A stretch of 64,000 bases of DNA from assembly GCF_013359595.1 (NCBI RefSeq), contig NZ_JABFMP010000003.1:124001-188000 (forward strand). Reading direction: 5' to 3'. This document shows, piece after piece, positions 11,834 through 20,911 of the stretch. Numbering within the stretch: the first letter of the stretch is position 1; every line of letters begins with the position of its first letter. The DNA comes from Pseudomonas sp. C1C7 (GTDB lineage Bacteria > Pseudomonadota > Gammaproteobacteria > Pseudomonadales > Pseudomonadaceae). The position numbers and the translations under genes were made by a program. Under the pieces are notes generated by a model. That model saw only the letters and a list, made by a program, of their open reading frames with translations. It had not been told where the DNA came from and searched no databases.

Positions 11834-13186
11834 TCACTTAGTTTTTTTTGGCGTCGATGGCGGCTTTATCGAGTCTATTAACTCGTGGAAAGCTTTTTCC
11901 CGTTCTTCATCTGACATCTTCGGTGCCGGAGGGCGTCGGGCGGGCTTCGTAGGAGGTGAGACGTCTCCTAGGGTCAGGTCAATGTGCTTTTTAGCAGACC
12001 GCTCTTTCTCGTTGAGTGCTGAATCAAAGACCCTCGCGTTCACACGGCTGTCCCGCTCCGCCCGAGCGAATTTCACTACATTGGAAATTTTGTCCGATGG
12101 AAGATCAAACGGACACCGCAGATCCGTACGAACGCTCGTCGTACGAGGCTGAATCGCCAACAGTTGTAGCTCTTCAACTTCCTTCGAATTGCTGGAATAG
12201 GCACTCGAACGATATGCCCGACTGATGTCAGCTAGCGTTACCGATTCCCGACCGGCCTTGCGGCACTCTACATAAGCGAGCTTCAGAAGCTGCACAGCGA
12301 GTCGCTTAATCCCGAAGGTTGAATGGTGAAGCTCTGAGGCCAGGTCATCGATGCCGCTCTGAATGTGCCCACCACTGACCCTTATGCACTCGCTGACGTA
12401 GGCTCTCCAGTCCTGGCTTCCAAATTGGTCAGGCAACATGATGCGAGGTTCCGAGAGCAACCTCTGCTTATCTTCACTGTTTCGACGAAGCAACTTGTGG
12501 GCAAGGCTGTAGTTGGAAACGAAGATCACAGGAGGGCCGATAGCAGCCAATGTCAGCAGAATGTCAGTAATCTTCGCCGAGCCCAAGCCGGTGTTTATAT
12601 GCTGGGTTTCTTCAAGCAGAAGCAGAGACACGCCATCTCGGTTGGCTCTCCTACGGCACTCCACCAGCAGTTTTGCGAGGTTCCATCCCCTGCCTGGCTC
12701 TTCGCTGCCGAGCACAAAGTCAATCAAAAGCTGTTTACCGCTTGCTTTCCCTCGAGCACTCGCAAACCAATGGGAAATCAGCTTAATCGCACCATGGTAA
12801 TGGTCGCAGTAAAGATCCATAGGCGGCGGCAAAATTTTTCTCAAAGCCGCAACCGTCTGACTCTTTCCAACCCCTGCTAATCCCGTTAAGCACACCGGCA
12901 ACACTTCCACTTCGGGTGGGTTATAGATCTTGGAAATGTACTCAACTTCGCTTGTGAAAAGCTTATCGCTGTGAAGAGAGGCTCGACCTGCCATCTCCTT
13001 GATAAAGTTAAGGGAGAACTCGTTTGGCAAATAGATCTTCATCAGTTTGTCTGCAAATTTCTCCGCCGCGATGAGCGGATCGGTGGCACTCAGTAATCCG
13101 ACGGGGTCAGGCCTGACCGTAACCCGCTCTCGGATGACATTAGTATCCGCGCAGCCGTTGAACCGAAAATTTATTTGCTTATTCAC
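11834..13186 (-). CDS. tnsC: TnsC-like AAA+ ATPase, transposition regulator
   Basis: A 450-residue AAA+ ATPase of the TnsC/TniB family. The Walker A GLAGVGKS is at 102-109 and the Walker B run LLLLEETQ near 187-195, followed by sensor-like VIFVSNYS. In Tn7 this protein links the target selector (TnsD or TniQ) to the TnsAB transposase and controls target immunity. It starts with GTG overlapping the tnsB stop (GTGA), so it is translationally coupled as the third gene of tnsABC. The C-terminal tail (about 400-450) is Lys/Pro-rich and may contact TnsA or TnsB. Downstream 229 bp hold no gene before DUF3703. Confidence 0.88.
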   Translation of the reverse strand: MNKQINFRFNGCADTNVIRERVTVRPDPVGLLSATDPLIAAEKFADKLMKIYLPNEFSLNFIKEMAGRASLHSDKLFTSEVEYISKIYNPPEVEVLPVCLTGLAGVGKSQTVAALRKILPPPMDLYCDHYHGAIKLISHWFASARGKASGKQLLIDFVLGSEEPGRGWNLAKLLVECRRRANRDGVSLLLLEETQHINTGLGSAKITDILLTLAAIGPPVIFVSNYSLAHKLLRRNSEDKQRLLSEPRIMLPDQFGSQDWRAYVSECIRVSGGHIQSGIDDLASELHHSTFGIKRLAVQLLKLAYVECRKAGRESVTLADISRAYRSSAYSSNSKEVEELQLLAIQPRTTSVRTDLRCPFDLPSDKISNVVKFARAERDSRVNARVFDSALNEKERSAKKHIDLTLGDVSPPTKPARRPPAPKMSDEEREKAFHELIDSIKPPSTPKKTK

Positions 13187-15192
13187 TGAGCTTTTCCTCG
13201 GAATCGATCATAGTCTGCGTTGTCACGCTGGGCGGCCGCATTTTTAGCTGGGCTCCCAGGCCTCCGTTCGCCACCATCCCAATCTTCGCCCGTGTCACGC
13301 TTAAATTGATCCCTGAAATATTGGAGAACTGCGGGTTTTTCATCCCGAAGATCAGCAGCTCCGTCACGTCGCAATTGATCAATTTCTTGTAGATCACGCA
13401 GTGAAATGTCCACGGTCCCATCTGTAGTTCTAGCGGAACGCATGAAGTCCAACTCATACAAGACGCCATAAACCTCAATCCATACGTGCCGAACACACAT
13501 TGTCAAAACAAAGACAGTGGTTTCAATAACTCCCTTCCTAGCGACCATGTCGAAAACTCCTGTCTCGACTAAGGCTGGAGATCTATACTTACGGCCATAT
13601 AAATAGACCGCGTCTCTCCTTATGCTCGCTGGGCACGTTCTTAGAAACGTTCTGACTGAGGTTTCGTATTGCATACCAATCGACGAATCTCGGCCACGAC
13701 TGCTCCAATAGTTATAGATATCAAAAGGCGTCGGTTTGATGCCAGCCAGGTACATTTCTTCATCCATTCTGGCTCCAGCATTTGAAGTCCTGTTGTTTTC
13801 GATGGCTTGCCAAATTTCGCGCCTGGCCATCAGAACAAAATTCAACTTGCTATGGAAATGTGTCGGCTGCTCCATAGTCTGCTTATCCCTAGGATGGGAA
13901 GATTCTACGGTTGCTTTAGATTGCCCAGAATAGACGGGGGTCAATTCAATGGATTTGAGCCAATGGATATCAGGCTCACTTTCGTAACCTGCCCCTGGCC
14001 CTCGATCAAACACAATACCACCGGAAAGACCTTCGCTTGGCCATTGCCACGGTTCAATTACAACGCCAAATAACTCACAAAATTTCACCTTATTGCAAGC
14101 CATGCAAAACAGAGCCATTCTGTATGCATCCATTGTCTCTTTGCCTTCAGCGAAGCCAACGCCCAGCACGGCGCCGGATAAACCGCACACCGCACGGACC
14201 ACACAGAAACCGTCTACTGCGCTTCCCTCTGTGAGGCCGGTTAGCTTCTCTGATATGTAATACCCGTCAAACTCAACATGCTGGTTTACGTTAATAATAT
14301 TTTCAGCAAAGCTTCCTTCCGAGCCTGAAATAGATCGGGCACCGTGCTGTCCTTTTAACGAATGTTTAAGTTCCTTCGGGCTAATGAGCTTTTCAATCCA
14401 ATATTTGAATTGATTGAATGAAGGAAATGCCTTGCCTTCAGGATGCCGAAATTTCGCACAGTTATTTTTCATGACCGTTACACACCCAAACTCACTAGTA
14501 ACAACTTTACGATAAATATCAATCATTGTTTTATGAGGAGATTTAAATTTCAAAAAACCACATAAAATTGATGACTTCATAATAGCGTCGCAAGGGTAAC
14601 CAGACTTTTTTCCCTTCCGCGATGGTCTGCCTAGCTTTTTTGCTGGAACCAAAGCTTCCCTATTCCATCCCCCAATACGGTGTAATGTCGGCATTAAAGC
14701 CCATTTGTTATGCCCGAACGTGATATAGGTGTAAAACCACAACCGTACTCGTGCAGCATTCTGCTGGGGTCGTAGCTCTTTTGCGTGAGTATTGATAACA
14801 GCGTCTGGATTATCACACGCTAAAATTTCATCTTTCCGCACGACGAGATCCGATATCGCCCAGAATCGTCGATTGACCTTTTGGTCGTAAGTCTCCTTTG
14901 CTGAATGCCTTCGGCCTTCTAAGTGCGCGACTGACACACCCTCAATAGGTGCAAGCCAAGGAGGGAATTTGTCATCTGATCCGTCCTCTAACACCCAGCC
15001 GTTTTCAAGTGCCTCTTCAAATTCAATCCTGGTTAACGTGATGAGATCAGTGCGTAATTCCTGACCGTCGTCACTAAACATCACGAGCCTTACTCGGTTT
15101 AGGGTGCCGTTACTGCACAGGAAGTGGTAGACGATGCCCTTCGAAAGACAGAGATATCCCTCTGGGGCGATAAGTCGCGAACCTGTTTTCAT
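13183..15192 (-). CDS. tnsB: TnsB-like DDE transposase
   Basis: A 669-residue transposase that would bind the element ends and join the 3' ends to the target. The catalytic core shows D309 in HVEFDGYY, D396 in GIVFDRGPG and E430 in KATVESSHPRDK; the 34-residue D-to-E spacing fits the DD(35)E fold. N-terminal DNA-binding domains precede the core. It overlaps tnsA by ATGA and tnsC by GTGA, so the three genes form one operon. GAGGAG eight bases before the ATG supports the start. Length is close to Tn7 TnsB (702 residues). It should recognise the GCGACAGTTTTTATTC repeats at the glmS-side end. Confidence 0.92.
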   Translation of the reverse strand: MKTGSRLIAPEGYLCLSKGIVYHFLCSNGTLNRVRLVMFSDDGQELRTDLITLTRIEFEEALENGWVLEDGSDDKFPPWLAPIEGVSVAHLEGRRHSAKETYDQKVNRRFWAISDLVVRKDEILACDNPDAVINTHAKELRPQQNAARVRLWFYTYITFGHNKWALMPTLHRIGGWNREALVPAKKLGRPSRKGKKSGYPCDAIMKSSILCGFLKFKSPHKTMIDIYRKVVTSEFGCVTVMKNNCAKFRHPEGKAFPSFNQFKYWIEKLISPKELKHSLKGQHGARSISGSEGSFAENIINVNQHVEFDGYYISEKLTGLTEGSAVDGFCVVRAVCGLSGAVLGVGFAEGKETMDAYRMALFCMACNKVKFCELFGVVIEPWQWPSEGLSGGIVFDRGPGAGYESEPDIHWLKSIELTPVYSGQSKATVESSHPRDKQTMEQPTHFHSKLNFVLMARREIWQAIENNRTSNAGARMDEEMYLAGIKPTPFDIYNYWSSRGRDSSIGMQYETSVRTFLRTCPASIRRDAVYLYGRKYRSPALVETGVFDMVARKGVIETTVFVLTMCVRHVWIEVYGVLYELDFMRSARTTDGTVDISLRDLQEIDQLRRDGAADLRDEKPAVLQYFRDQFKRDTGEDWDGGERRPGSPAKNAAAQRDNADYDRFRGKAQ

Positions 15193-16319
15193 GGAGCAGA
15201 CTCCTCAAAAAGCGAGCCATAAACCGAAAAGAGATCCCCACCCTCAGTGTCAAAAGGATGGTCGATGAGAATCGGACTGAAAAAATTCAGGATTAATTTT
15301 CGATTCCAAATGTCTTGGTAGATCCTCGCAATAAACTGATCACGACCACCCCATCGCTCACCGTACTGGATAGCTACATACGCTACTGGGGTTCCAGCTT
15401 GGACCGCCTCACTGACCTCCGCGCTGAAATCTTCGAGCAACGATTGGTCATGAGTGAGCGGGACGCCATGCACGACGAAGAGCATATTCAAGTTTGCAAT
15501 GACCGCTGATTCAACCTTATCCAGAGAAACCTGTACCGTTCTGATGCCCGCGCTAGCGTAGTAGGCTCTCTCCAGTTCGGCTCTCAACTCGGCATGATCA
15601 AGATCCTTCTTACGCTGGACAGGCGTCTTTGGTTTCGAGCTTCTTCTCTCCCAAAATGCTTGCTCGCGGTCTTTGACGGTCCAATTAACAGCATAAGGAA
15701 TCCCGTCATGACCCTTCATGTATAAAAGCAGGTCACCCTGGTAAGGAAAGGGCATGGTCTGGCGTTTGCCATCAGGGCTTTCAAACACGAACATGTGGTG
15801 CTTGAAACCAATTTCCTTGGCTATGTCTACTGTCCCGCGCACAGGGGCTGGAAAGGTGCCTTTTCCCAGCGGGTGTCCTCGGAGTGGACTCCCAGCGCCG
15901 TAAGGCGACAACATTTTTTGTTCATGAATATCGAGGAGATCTGGATGGCAAAGCGCAAGTTGCGTGAATACCTTCTCCGCGGTGGAGAGAGCATGCAACG
16001 TACGGCCTAGCTTCTCGCTGTTGAGTCTGCTTATCCGAGAGCCTTTTGGCGCTTCACGTAGAACTGCCAACGTGGCCGGTATGTACTCGTTTCCCCATTC
16101 GAACCGGCATTGACGGCTCATCATCAGGGTAAATTTTTCCTGCATTTTCATTCCGATTTTCCAAAATCCTTTAGGTGCGTCGACGCCGCCCAGGCTGGGG
16201 ATAACAGCCATGACGTAAGACGAACCCCATACCCAGCGGGCAGGTGCGAGCGCGCATCGCTGTGGATAACGCGCGGCATCTTGTGGACGAACGAAGTCGT
16301 GCGGGACTTGACGCCCCAC
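15189..16319 (-). CDS. tnsA: TnsA-like endonuclease
   Basis: TnsA cuts the 5' strand at the transposon ends, allowing cut-and-paste movement. This version has 376 residues from a GTG at 16319, against 273 in Tn7. The nuclease core is suggested by E115 (TAEKVFTQL), the Asp in PYQGDLLLYM and the Lys in AVNWTVKD, the E-D-(Q/N)-K pattern of the restriction-enzyme-like fold. The C-terminal domain should contact TnsC. The start is uncertain: no ribosome site precedes the GTG, and a promoter-like CTGACA-n18-TACTGT runs up to it, so an internal ATG at 16211 is an alternative. First gene of the tnsABC operon. Confidence 0.82.
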   Translation of the reverse strand: MGRQVPHDFVRPQDAARYPQRCALAPARWVWGSSYVMAVIPSLGGVDAPKGFWKIGMKMQEKFTLMMSRQCRFEWGNEYIPATLAVLREAPKGSRISRLNSEKLGRTLHALSTAEKVFTQLALCHPDLLDIHEQKMLSPYGAGSPLRGHPLGKGTFPAPVRGTVDIAKEIGFKHHMFVFESPDGKRQTMPFPYQGDLLLYMKGHDGIPYAVNWTVKDREQAFWERRSSKPKTPVQRKKDLDHAELRAELERAYYASAGIRTVQVSLDKVESAVIANLNMLFVVHGVPLTHDQSLLEDFSAEVSEAVQAGTPVAYVAIQYGERWGGRDQFIARIYQDIWNRKLILNFFSPILIDHPFDTEGGDLFSVYGSLFEESAP

Positions 16320-16836
16320 AGTATGGAATAGACAATGGAATTGTCAGGGACCTAATCTGACTTATCCACAGGGGCCCAAGGTAGCACTTGGGCCTTTGTC
16401 TATCTGACTTCCAGCTTTACCGTTAGCTAGACTTCATCTGAATTCCTCTATCAAAGTGTTACTCGCCTGGCTTTTTCGCCTGGAGACGGGCACCACAATA
16501 AGCTCTTTACGATTGGACCTCCCACTTCGATATCGAAGGAGGGGCTATTCCCGTTTCGGTTAGCGAATCATGTTACCGCTTGAAATTACCCGCTGACAAC
16601 CAAAAAAAGTTGCCTTGTTGCGCCTCCGGAGGCGCTCCCCCGTACTTCTGCCACCCAGTTCGACGCTTTTATTCGACGATCTACAAGTCTCTTCTTAAAC
16701 GTCAGAAAGTTTCCAAAAAGACAGTTGGTTAGGACTAAGCGCAAAGTGCTTACAGAGTCGTTTTTAATATCAACATGGAATTTCATTTAGATTCCGGAGA
16801 TGCATATCATAAATATAGCCAGACAATAGTTAGATA
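16320..16836. promoter_or_regulatory. Divergent tnsABC/tnsD control region with several dyads
   Basis: No gene is convincing in these 517 bp. Dyads seen: GACAAT-gga-ATTGTC (16331-16345) next to tnsA; an 8-bp stem GGCCCAAG/CTTGGGCC (16373-16380, 16387-16394); CTTCGATATCGAAG (16525-16538) flanked by C/G-rich arms; and a 16-bp palindrome GCGCCTCCGGAGGCGC (16620-16635). A candidate tnsA promoter is CTGACA-n18-TACTGT on the minus strand. These could be TnsB or regulator sites. Confidence 0.5.
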
Positions 16837-18471
16837 ATGGCAGAGATTATGAATTCTTCGACAGGGCAAGCACGGGTTACCCTTCTACGCTGGCTCGAGG
16901 ATGAGACTTTTTACAGCCTCTGTTGCCGCCAACATCATTTTTTGGCACATCTGAAAACATCCGACACCTTAGCCTGGCTTTTTGGAGTGGATCATTGTGC
17001 CATCACTCATGATTTCCCCTGCAACCTGGATGCCCTGAACAGCCAGGCGAGGGCTGCATGGGGGGATCCCATGTCGATTATCAATGAACACACAATTCTT
17101 CCAGTATTTTTTCCGTTTCAAGCGGAAGAGCAAATTTCAGCGGTGGTCCAGACCATGAAAAATCATCAGATTGGATCAATAAAGTATCGCATGGGATTAT
17201 TGACGGGACGCTTTGGCGCAGAGCACCCCTTGAAGGCTTGTACAGGCTGTATGGCAACTGATCGGGCAAACTTTGGTGTTGCTTACTGGCATTTGAGGCA
17301 TCAGTACCCAGGCGTAATTTTGTGCCCTACTCACGGCTTGATGCTCAGAGAGAGCACTGTAAACCGCCAATGGTCGGGGAGCTTTCAATGGGCTTTGCCC
17401 AGCGAAGAATTTCTTGCGGAGTCAACGGAGCCAATGCCTTCCAACGTCGCTAAGAAAGCACTTTGCCAATTAGGTAGCGGGGTCCTAGATCTCGCAACTT
17501 ACGGAATTTCTAAGCGTTTTAACCCAGTCACGGTGAGATCAGTCTACAAAGAAGCGCTAGTTAAACTAGAGTGCTTCAAGCCGAAGAAGGAGGGAGCGGC
17601 GATTTCTTTCGCTGAGTTCTCATCTCAGCTCCAGCCTTACCCACCGTTCACGTCCTTGCCGACCACAGCGCAGAGAGCAGAATCCTTCATTGATCAGCTG
17701 ACCCGCACCCCACGTGGGCATTGCCATCCGCTCAAGCATCTGACTTTTATCAGCTGGCTTTTTGGCCGACTGGACACCTTCGTAGAAGCCTACGATCGCT
17801 TGGATCATTCGTCCAACCGAGCAAGTCAAATCGAGCACAAGAGCATTGCCAAGGCAGTGGTAGTGGATGATTCGATGAACGGTGAAGTCGCCGGATCTCC
17901 ACCTCTTCGGAAACCCAAAAAGCTAAAACCGCCGGTGCGAATCGCGATTCTTGAATGCCTTCGGAGCGGTGAGTCTAAGGACTTGATCTGTTCCCAATTC
18001 GGACTCTCTATTTGCACTGTAAATAGACTACTCCGCTCAGAACCGGCGGTACTTAAATCGTGGACCGATAGACAACAAGCGGTGCTGCTGCGTGAACATA
18101 GGAAACAATGGCTAGCTGTTGTTGAGTCTCAACCAGGCGCTAGCGCAAAGAGCGTCCGCCACTTGATCCCAAAAATCTACGCTTGGTTATATAGAAACGA
18201 CCGCGAGTGGCTGCTTTTGCAATCGGGCAACTTACCAAGTGGTCGGCAGGGAAACTATTCAAACGTTGATTGGGATGAGCGTGATTCTAAACTCGTCAAG
18301 TTAGTCAGAGATATGTTTACCAAGGCTTTTTTCACTGAGGGCAAACTTAAAATAGAGAAACCCAAAATCTTTTCTCAGATCCCCTTGCTTTCGTGCTCAT
18401 TGGAACAAAGAGGTCACTACTTAAAAACAAGAGAGCTGATTTCCGAAGTAGTGAGGATGAGAAAAGTATAA
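16837..18471 (+). CDS. tnsD: TnsD/TniQ-family target-selection protein (large form)
   Basis: A 544-residue TniQ-family protein. The zinc-finger block reads C135-x2-C138, then H152, H155, C163 and H166 in AYWHLRHQYPGVILCPTHG, the family signature. The C-terminal half includes a helix-turn-helix-like stretch (about residues 370-400) and a TnsD-type segment with YAWLYRNDREWLL (about 449-461). Length is near Tn7 TnsD (508), which binds the glmS 3' end and recruits TnsC, so this protein is the likely reason the element sits at glmS. It is divergent from tnsABC, unlike Tn7 where tnsD follows tnsC. Start at 16837 lacks a clear ribosome site; ATG 16849 is an alternative. Confidence 0.85.
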   Translation: MAEIMNSSTGQARVTLLRWLEDETFYSLCCRQHHFLAHLKTSDTLAWLFGVDHCAITHDFPCNLDALNSQARAAWGDPMSIINEHTILPVFFPFQAEEQISAVVQTMKNHQIGSIKYRMGLLTGRFGAEHPLKACTGCMATDRANFGVAYWHLRHQYPGVILCPTHGLMLRESTVNRQWSGSFQWALPSEEFLAESTEPMPSNVAKKALCQLGSGVLDLATYGISKRFNPVTVRSVYKEALVKLECFKPKKEGAAISFAEFSSQLQPYPPFTSLPTTAQRAESFIDQLTRTPRGHCHPLKHLTFISWLFGRLDTFVEAYDRLDHSSNRASQIEHKSIAKAVVVDDSMNGEVAGSPPLRKPKKLKPPVRIAILECLRSGESKDLICSQFGLSICTVNRLLRSEPAVLKSWTDRQQAVLLREHRKQWLAVVESQPGASAKSVRHLIPKIYAWLYRNDREWLLLQSGNLPSGRQGNYSNVDWDERDSKLVKLVRDMFTKAFFTEGKLKIEKPKIFSQIPLLSCSLEQRGHYLKTRELISEVVRMRKV

Positions 18472-19150
18472 CTCCGCAAAGGATGCTATTTTTTGACTAC
18501 GCTTATCCTCGCGATGACTTTTTTCAGCTATATAGCCTAAATTTTATCAATACCGATTTTTACTAAATTCGTAATTCCTCACTACAAACTCAATCACCTC
18601 CGATTATTAGTCAAAACCGATGCAATGGTGAGGAGTCATATTGACTTCTAGAAACGCAAGATGCTCATGTTCAATGGATTACAGCCTGGTCACACAAGAA
18701 ATACGCTACCTTCTCAACCACGTCTGTAGCAGCGTCAATAACCATAGTAAATGCAGTTCTTTGAAGGCAAAACACCCCTGCTACAGGGATGATCTGCGTT
18801 TCTTCGAGGATGATTCAGCGCTTGCGAAGTCGTCCTGCCCAAACGTGTTTCCATAACGACAAATGCAAAATGGACGTGACCAGAGCGCCCTTGTCCTATC
18901 ACGATCAGCGAAGCCTCTCCCTGGTGGACATTTCCAGTGTTGAGAAAGCTTCGATGAGGACGGGCAGTGATGAGGGACCGGTAGCTTCACTCGTTCCCGC
19001 GACACTCCACCGCTAAAGGGCTCTGCATGCAAAGAACACGCGAGTCACCAACCAATGATCTGGCCGTATGGACAGGCCAACATTGACTCGAAGGCAACCT
19101 CTCACGGCTACATTAAATCGCCGATCGATAACCGCTATCTCGAAGAGTTG
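18472..19150. other. Intergenic region, no supported gene
   Basis: The first 150 bases are AT-rich with runs of T. Open frames at 18641-18856 and 18781-19032 have no ribosome site and no recognisable protein. A frame from ATG 19055 to 19204 reads protein-like but overlaps the next gene. An older element boundary or cargo junction could lie here. Confidence 0.4.
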
Positions 19151-19819
19151 TCATCCGTGGGTGACCCCTGCCACCTCTTCCTTTGCCGCAGTAAGGACGC
19201 CTGATGGATTGACCGAGAGCATTTCCTTCGGGCACTTCCCACCGAGGTAGGAATTTGAAGACGCAAACCAGAACGCCATTGCCCACCCGTCCTTCATCGT
19301 GGACAACGTGGCAATTACGTCCTCCAGCGCAGGAATAGGCTGAAATCCTTGTCTTGGGTCGAGCCCGTAGATCGGGAAGTAATCCACCCCCTCGTGGCGT
19401 AGAGCAAAAATCCTCCCGGCATCCTTCCAGTTGTTGGGCTGCGGACTGGGGACGCCGGAGCCTTGTGCGAAAGCCGAAATCTCGCTGGCCGTCAGCCAGT
19501 CGTAACTTTGAAGGATCTCGGTTTTTGCTTGTGCCAGCATTCGAGCTTCGCGAAGCAGGATCGGCGTCACCGGCTTTTTTGGAACCATTAGGGAAACGAT
19601 GGAAGCAATCGTATCGGCAGGTAGGGGGTGCATTTGGACGGAAAATGCCTGGATGAGCACTTCTAGGGAGCTTACGAAGGCATCGAAAACGTCTGCTGAC
19701 TTGGCATCCACGGCGATGACAATCTTATGGCGAAAGCCATCCGTTTCTTCAGTTAGGGTGGCAATTTCAACCACCAACGATTCGCAAGCGATTCCATGCG
19801 TATCAGTATTGAAATTCAA
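19151..19819 (-). CDS. Hypothetical protein with antitoxin-like (Xre/MbcA/ParS-type) C-terminus
   Basis: A 222-residue protein starting with TTG at 19819 behind a strong GGGAGG. The N-terminal third is variable. The middle has a helix-turn-helix-like stretch (LTASEISAFAQGSGV) followed by NNWKDAGRIFALRHEGVDYFPIYGLDP, and the C-terminal part reads AMAFWFASSNSYLGGKCPKEML and ends in VLTAAKEE. That order resembles proteins whose C-terminus is related to the toxin-binding domain of Xre/MbcA/ParS antitoxins. No RES-type toxin gene lies next to it. It stands alone between tnsD and the PIN/ImmA operon. Function is not known; the antitoxin link is from memory of the family pattern. Confidence 0.6.
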   Translation of the reverse strand: MNFNTDTHGIACESLVVEIATLTEETDGFRHKIVIAVDAKSADVFDAFVSSLEVLIQAFSVQMHPLPADTIASIVSLMVPKKPVTPILLREARMLAQAKTEILQSYDWLTASEISAFAQGSGVPSPQPNNWKDAGRIFALRHEGVDYFPIYGLDPRQGFQPIPALEDVIATLSTMKDGWAMAFWFASSNSYLGGKCPKEMLSVNPSGVLTAAKEEVAGVTHG

Positions 19820-19854
19820 ACCAACCTCCCGAAGGATATCGGCGCAATCAAAAA

Positions 19855-20013
19855 TTGCCTTTATTCAATCTATCCCCGGCAGCTGGTTGTAGCAACGACC
19901 ATCTGACTGCCGAGCTTCGACCGGTTTGTGTTGACTTCCCTTGCAAGCTGCACCGGTCAGAGCAGCTGTTACTGGCAGCCCTGATCGACCTCATGATCGA
20001 GCGCTTCGAATGA
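19855..20013 (+). CDS. Possible small ORF (52 residues)
   Basis: From a TTG at 19855 a frame runs 52 codons and ends LLLAALIDLMIERFE. The composition is protein-like (amphipathic helix at the end) but there is no ribosome site, and it may be the remnant of a longer gene. The rest of 19820-20275 shows nothing recognisable. Confidence 0.25.
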   Translation: MPLFNLSPAAGCSNDHLTAELRPVCVDFPCKLHRSEQLLLAALIDLMIERFE

Positions 20014-20275
20014 CTAATTGCACAAACATGCTTACAAGAGCCACGACCCACAAAATGGTCAACGCCATATGCAGTGCATAGATCGTTCTATCGCCCATGA
20101 TAGAGGCCTAATGCTCCAATTGACTGGCTAGGAAGAAAATGCTCTAGCCATCGTAAAGCTATATGACTGCGCACGTGGCACCCCATTCCTGTTGGGCATG
20201 GAAACTGACTTCGCTAGCGCGCATGTTAATCAGTGGCCGAATAGGTACCGGCCCGAAAAAATGAGCCGGCCCCTA

Positions 20276-20899
20276 TTAGGGCAGGACGTACTTGCCGCTC
20301 GTTCGTGCGTGGAGGTCGCTCATATAACTAGCCAACGCTTCGATCACCATCGCCGGAGAATTGGCTGTCGCTCTACCAAAAGCGATACCTATGGCAGTGT
20401 CCACCGCCAAATTTGCCCTGACCTTTGCGGAAACATGGTCAAAGTTGGCCGATTGCACGATCAAATGCATAGCTTCCTCCAGGCAAATTAACCGTGCCCA
20501 AAGAACATCGACTACCGCGACACCATTGATTTCAGACAACGCAATGAATGCGCGCTTGTCGCCGCTGATGAGAGAGTCCGCATCCACATCATGCAGTGCC
20601 GCGAAGAGGGTCGCTTCACCGCTATCGATATCCGGACGATTGAGCCCCAGGATCGGATTTGCCGCTTCCGCGACGACCTGAACCTCTGCGGCAGCCGCCA
20701 CTAACTCACGGGCCTGGTCCACAGCTTCCTGCGATCCGAGCTTCTGAACAGCCTTGGCGACATCAGCCAGCCGCAACTGAAACTTCAATTGAGGGAGCAC
20801 AGCAAACGCGTTTAGACCACAACCAAGGGCGGCAGCCAACTCGTGCAGTAGATGGTATTGGCAGATTTTTTTTACAACGTCGCTATCAAGAAGGAACAA
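20276..20899 (-). CDS. PIN-like domain protein
   Basis: A 207-residue protein beginning (TTG) FLLDSDVVKKICQ, like the first acidic strand of PIN-domain ribonucleases. A conserved Glu occurs in DSGEATLFAAL and another Asp in ISGDKRAFIAL, matching the spaced acidic residues of the PIN active site. The remaining helices are less typical. It begins 12 bp after the ImmA/IrrE-like gene and would be the effector of a three-gene operon (HTH, protease, PIN). RNA cleavage is inferred from the fold pattern. The TTG start has only a weak AGGG site, consistent with coupling to the upstream gene. Confidence 0.65.
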   Translation of the reverse strand: MFLLDSDVVKKICQYHLLHELAAALGCGLNAFAVLPQLKFQLRLADVAKAVQKLGSQEAVDQARELVAAAAEVQVVAEAANPILGLNRPDIDSGEATLFAALHDVDADSLISGDKRAFIALSEINGVAVVDVLWARLICLEEAMHLIVQSANFDHVSAKVRANLAVDTAIGIAFGRATANSPAMVIEALASYMSDLHARTSGKYVLP

Positions 20900-20911
20900 G
20901 CGATTACTACC

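Noticed and set aside
16581..16620. Possible second element end: TGAAATTA plus an A-run, as at the glmS-side end
   Set aside because: Only eight bases match and the repeat orientation of nearby GAC...TTTTATTC is wrong; an 8-mer match is expected by chance in 28 kb.
16586..16786. 66-residue minus-strand frame upstream of tnsD
   Set aside because: Spans the 16-bp palindrome and has no supporting ribosome site; more likely control DNA.
18472..18650. T-rich stretches that might be TnsB sites
   Set aside because: Similarity to GCGACAGTTTTTATTC is too weak and spacing irregular.
19055..19204. 49-codon plus-strand frame starting ATG
   Set aside because: Protein-like reading but no ribosome site, and it overlaps the 3' end of the 222-residue gene by 54 bp on the opposite strand.
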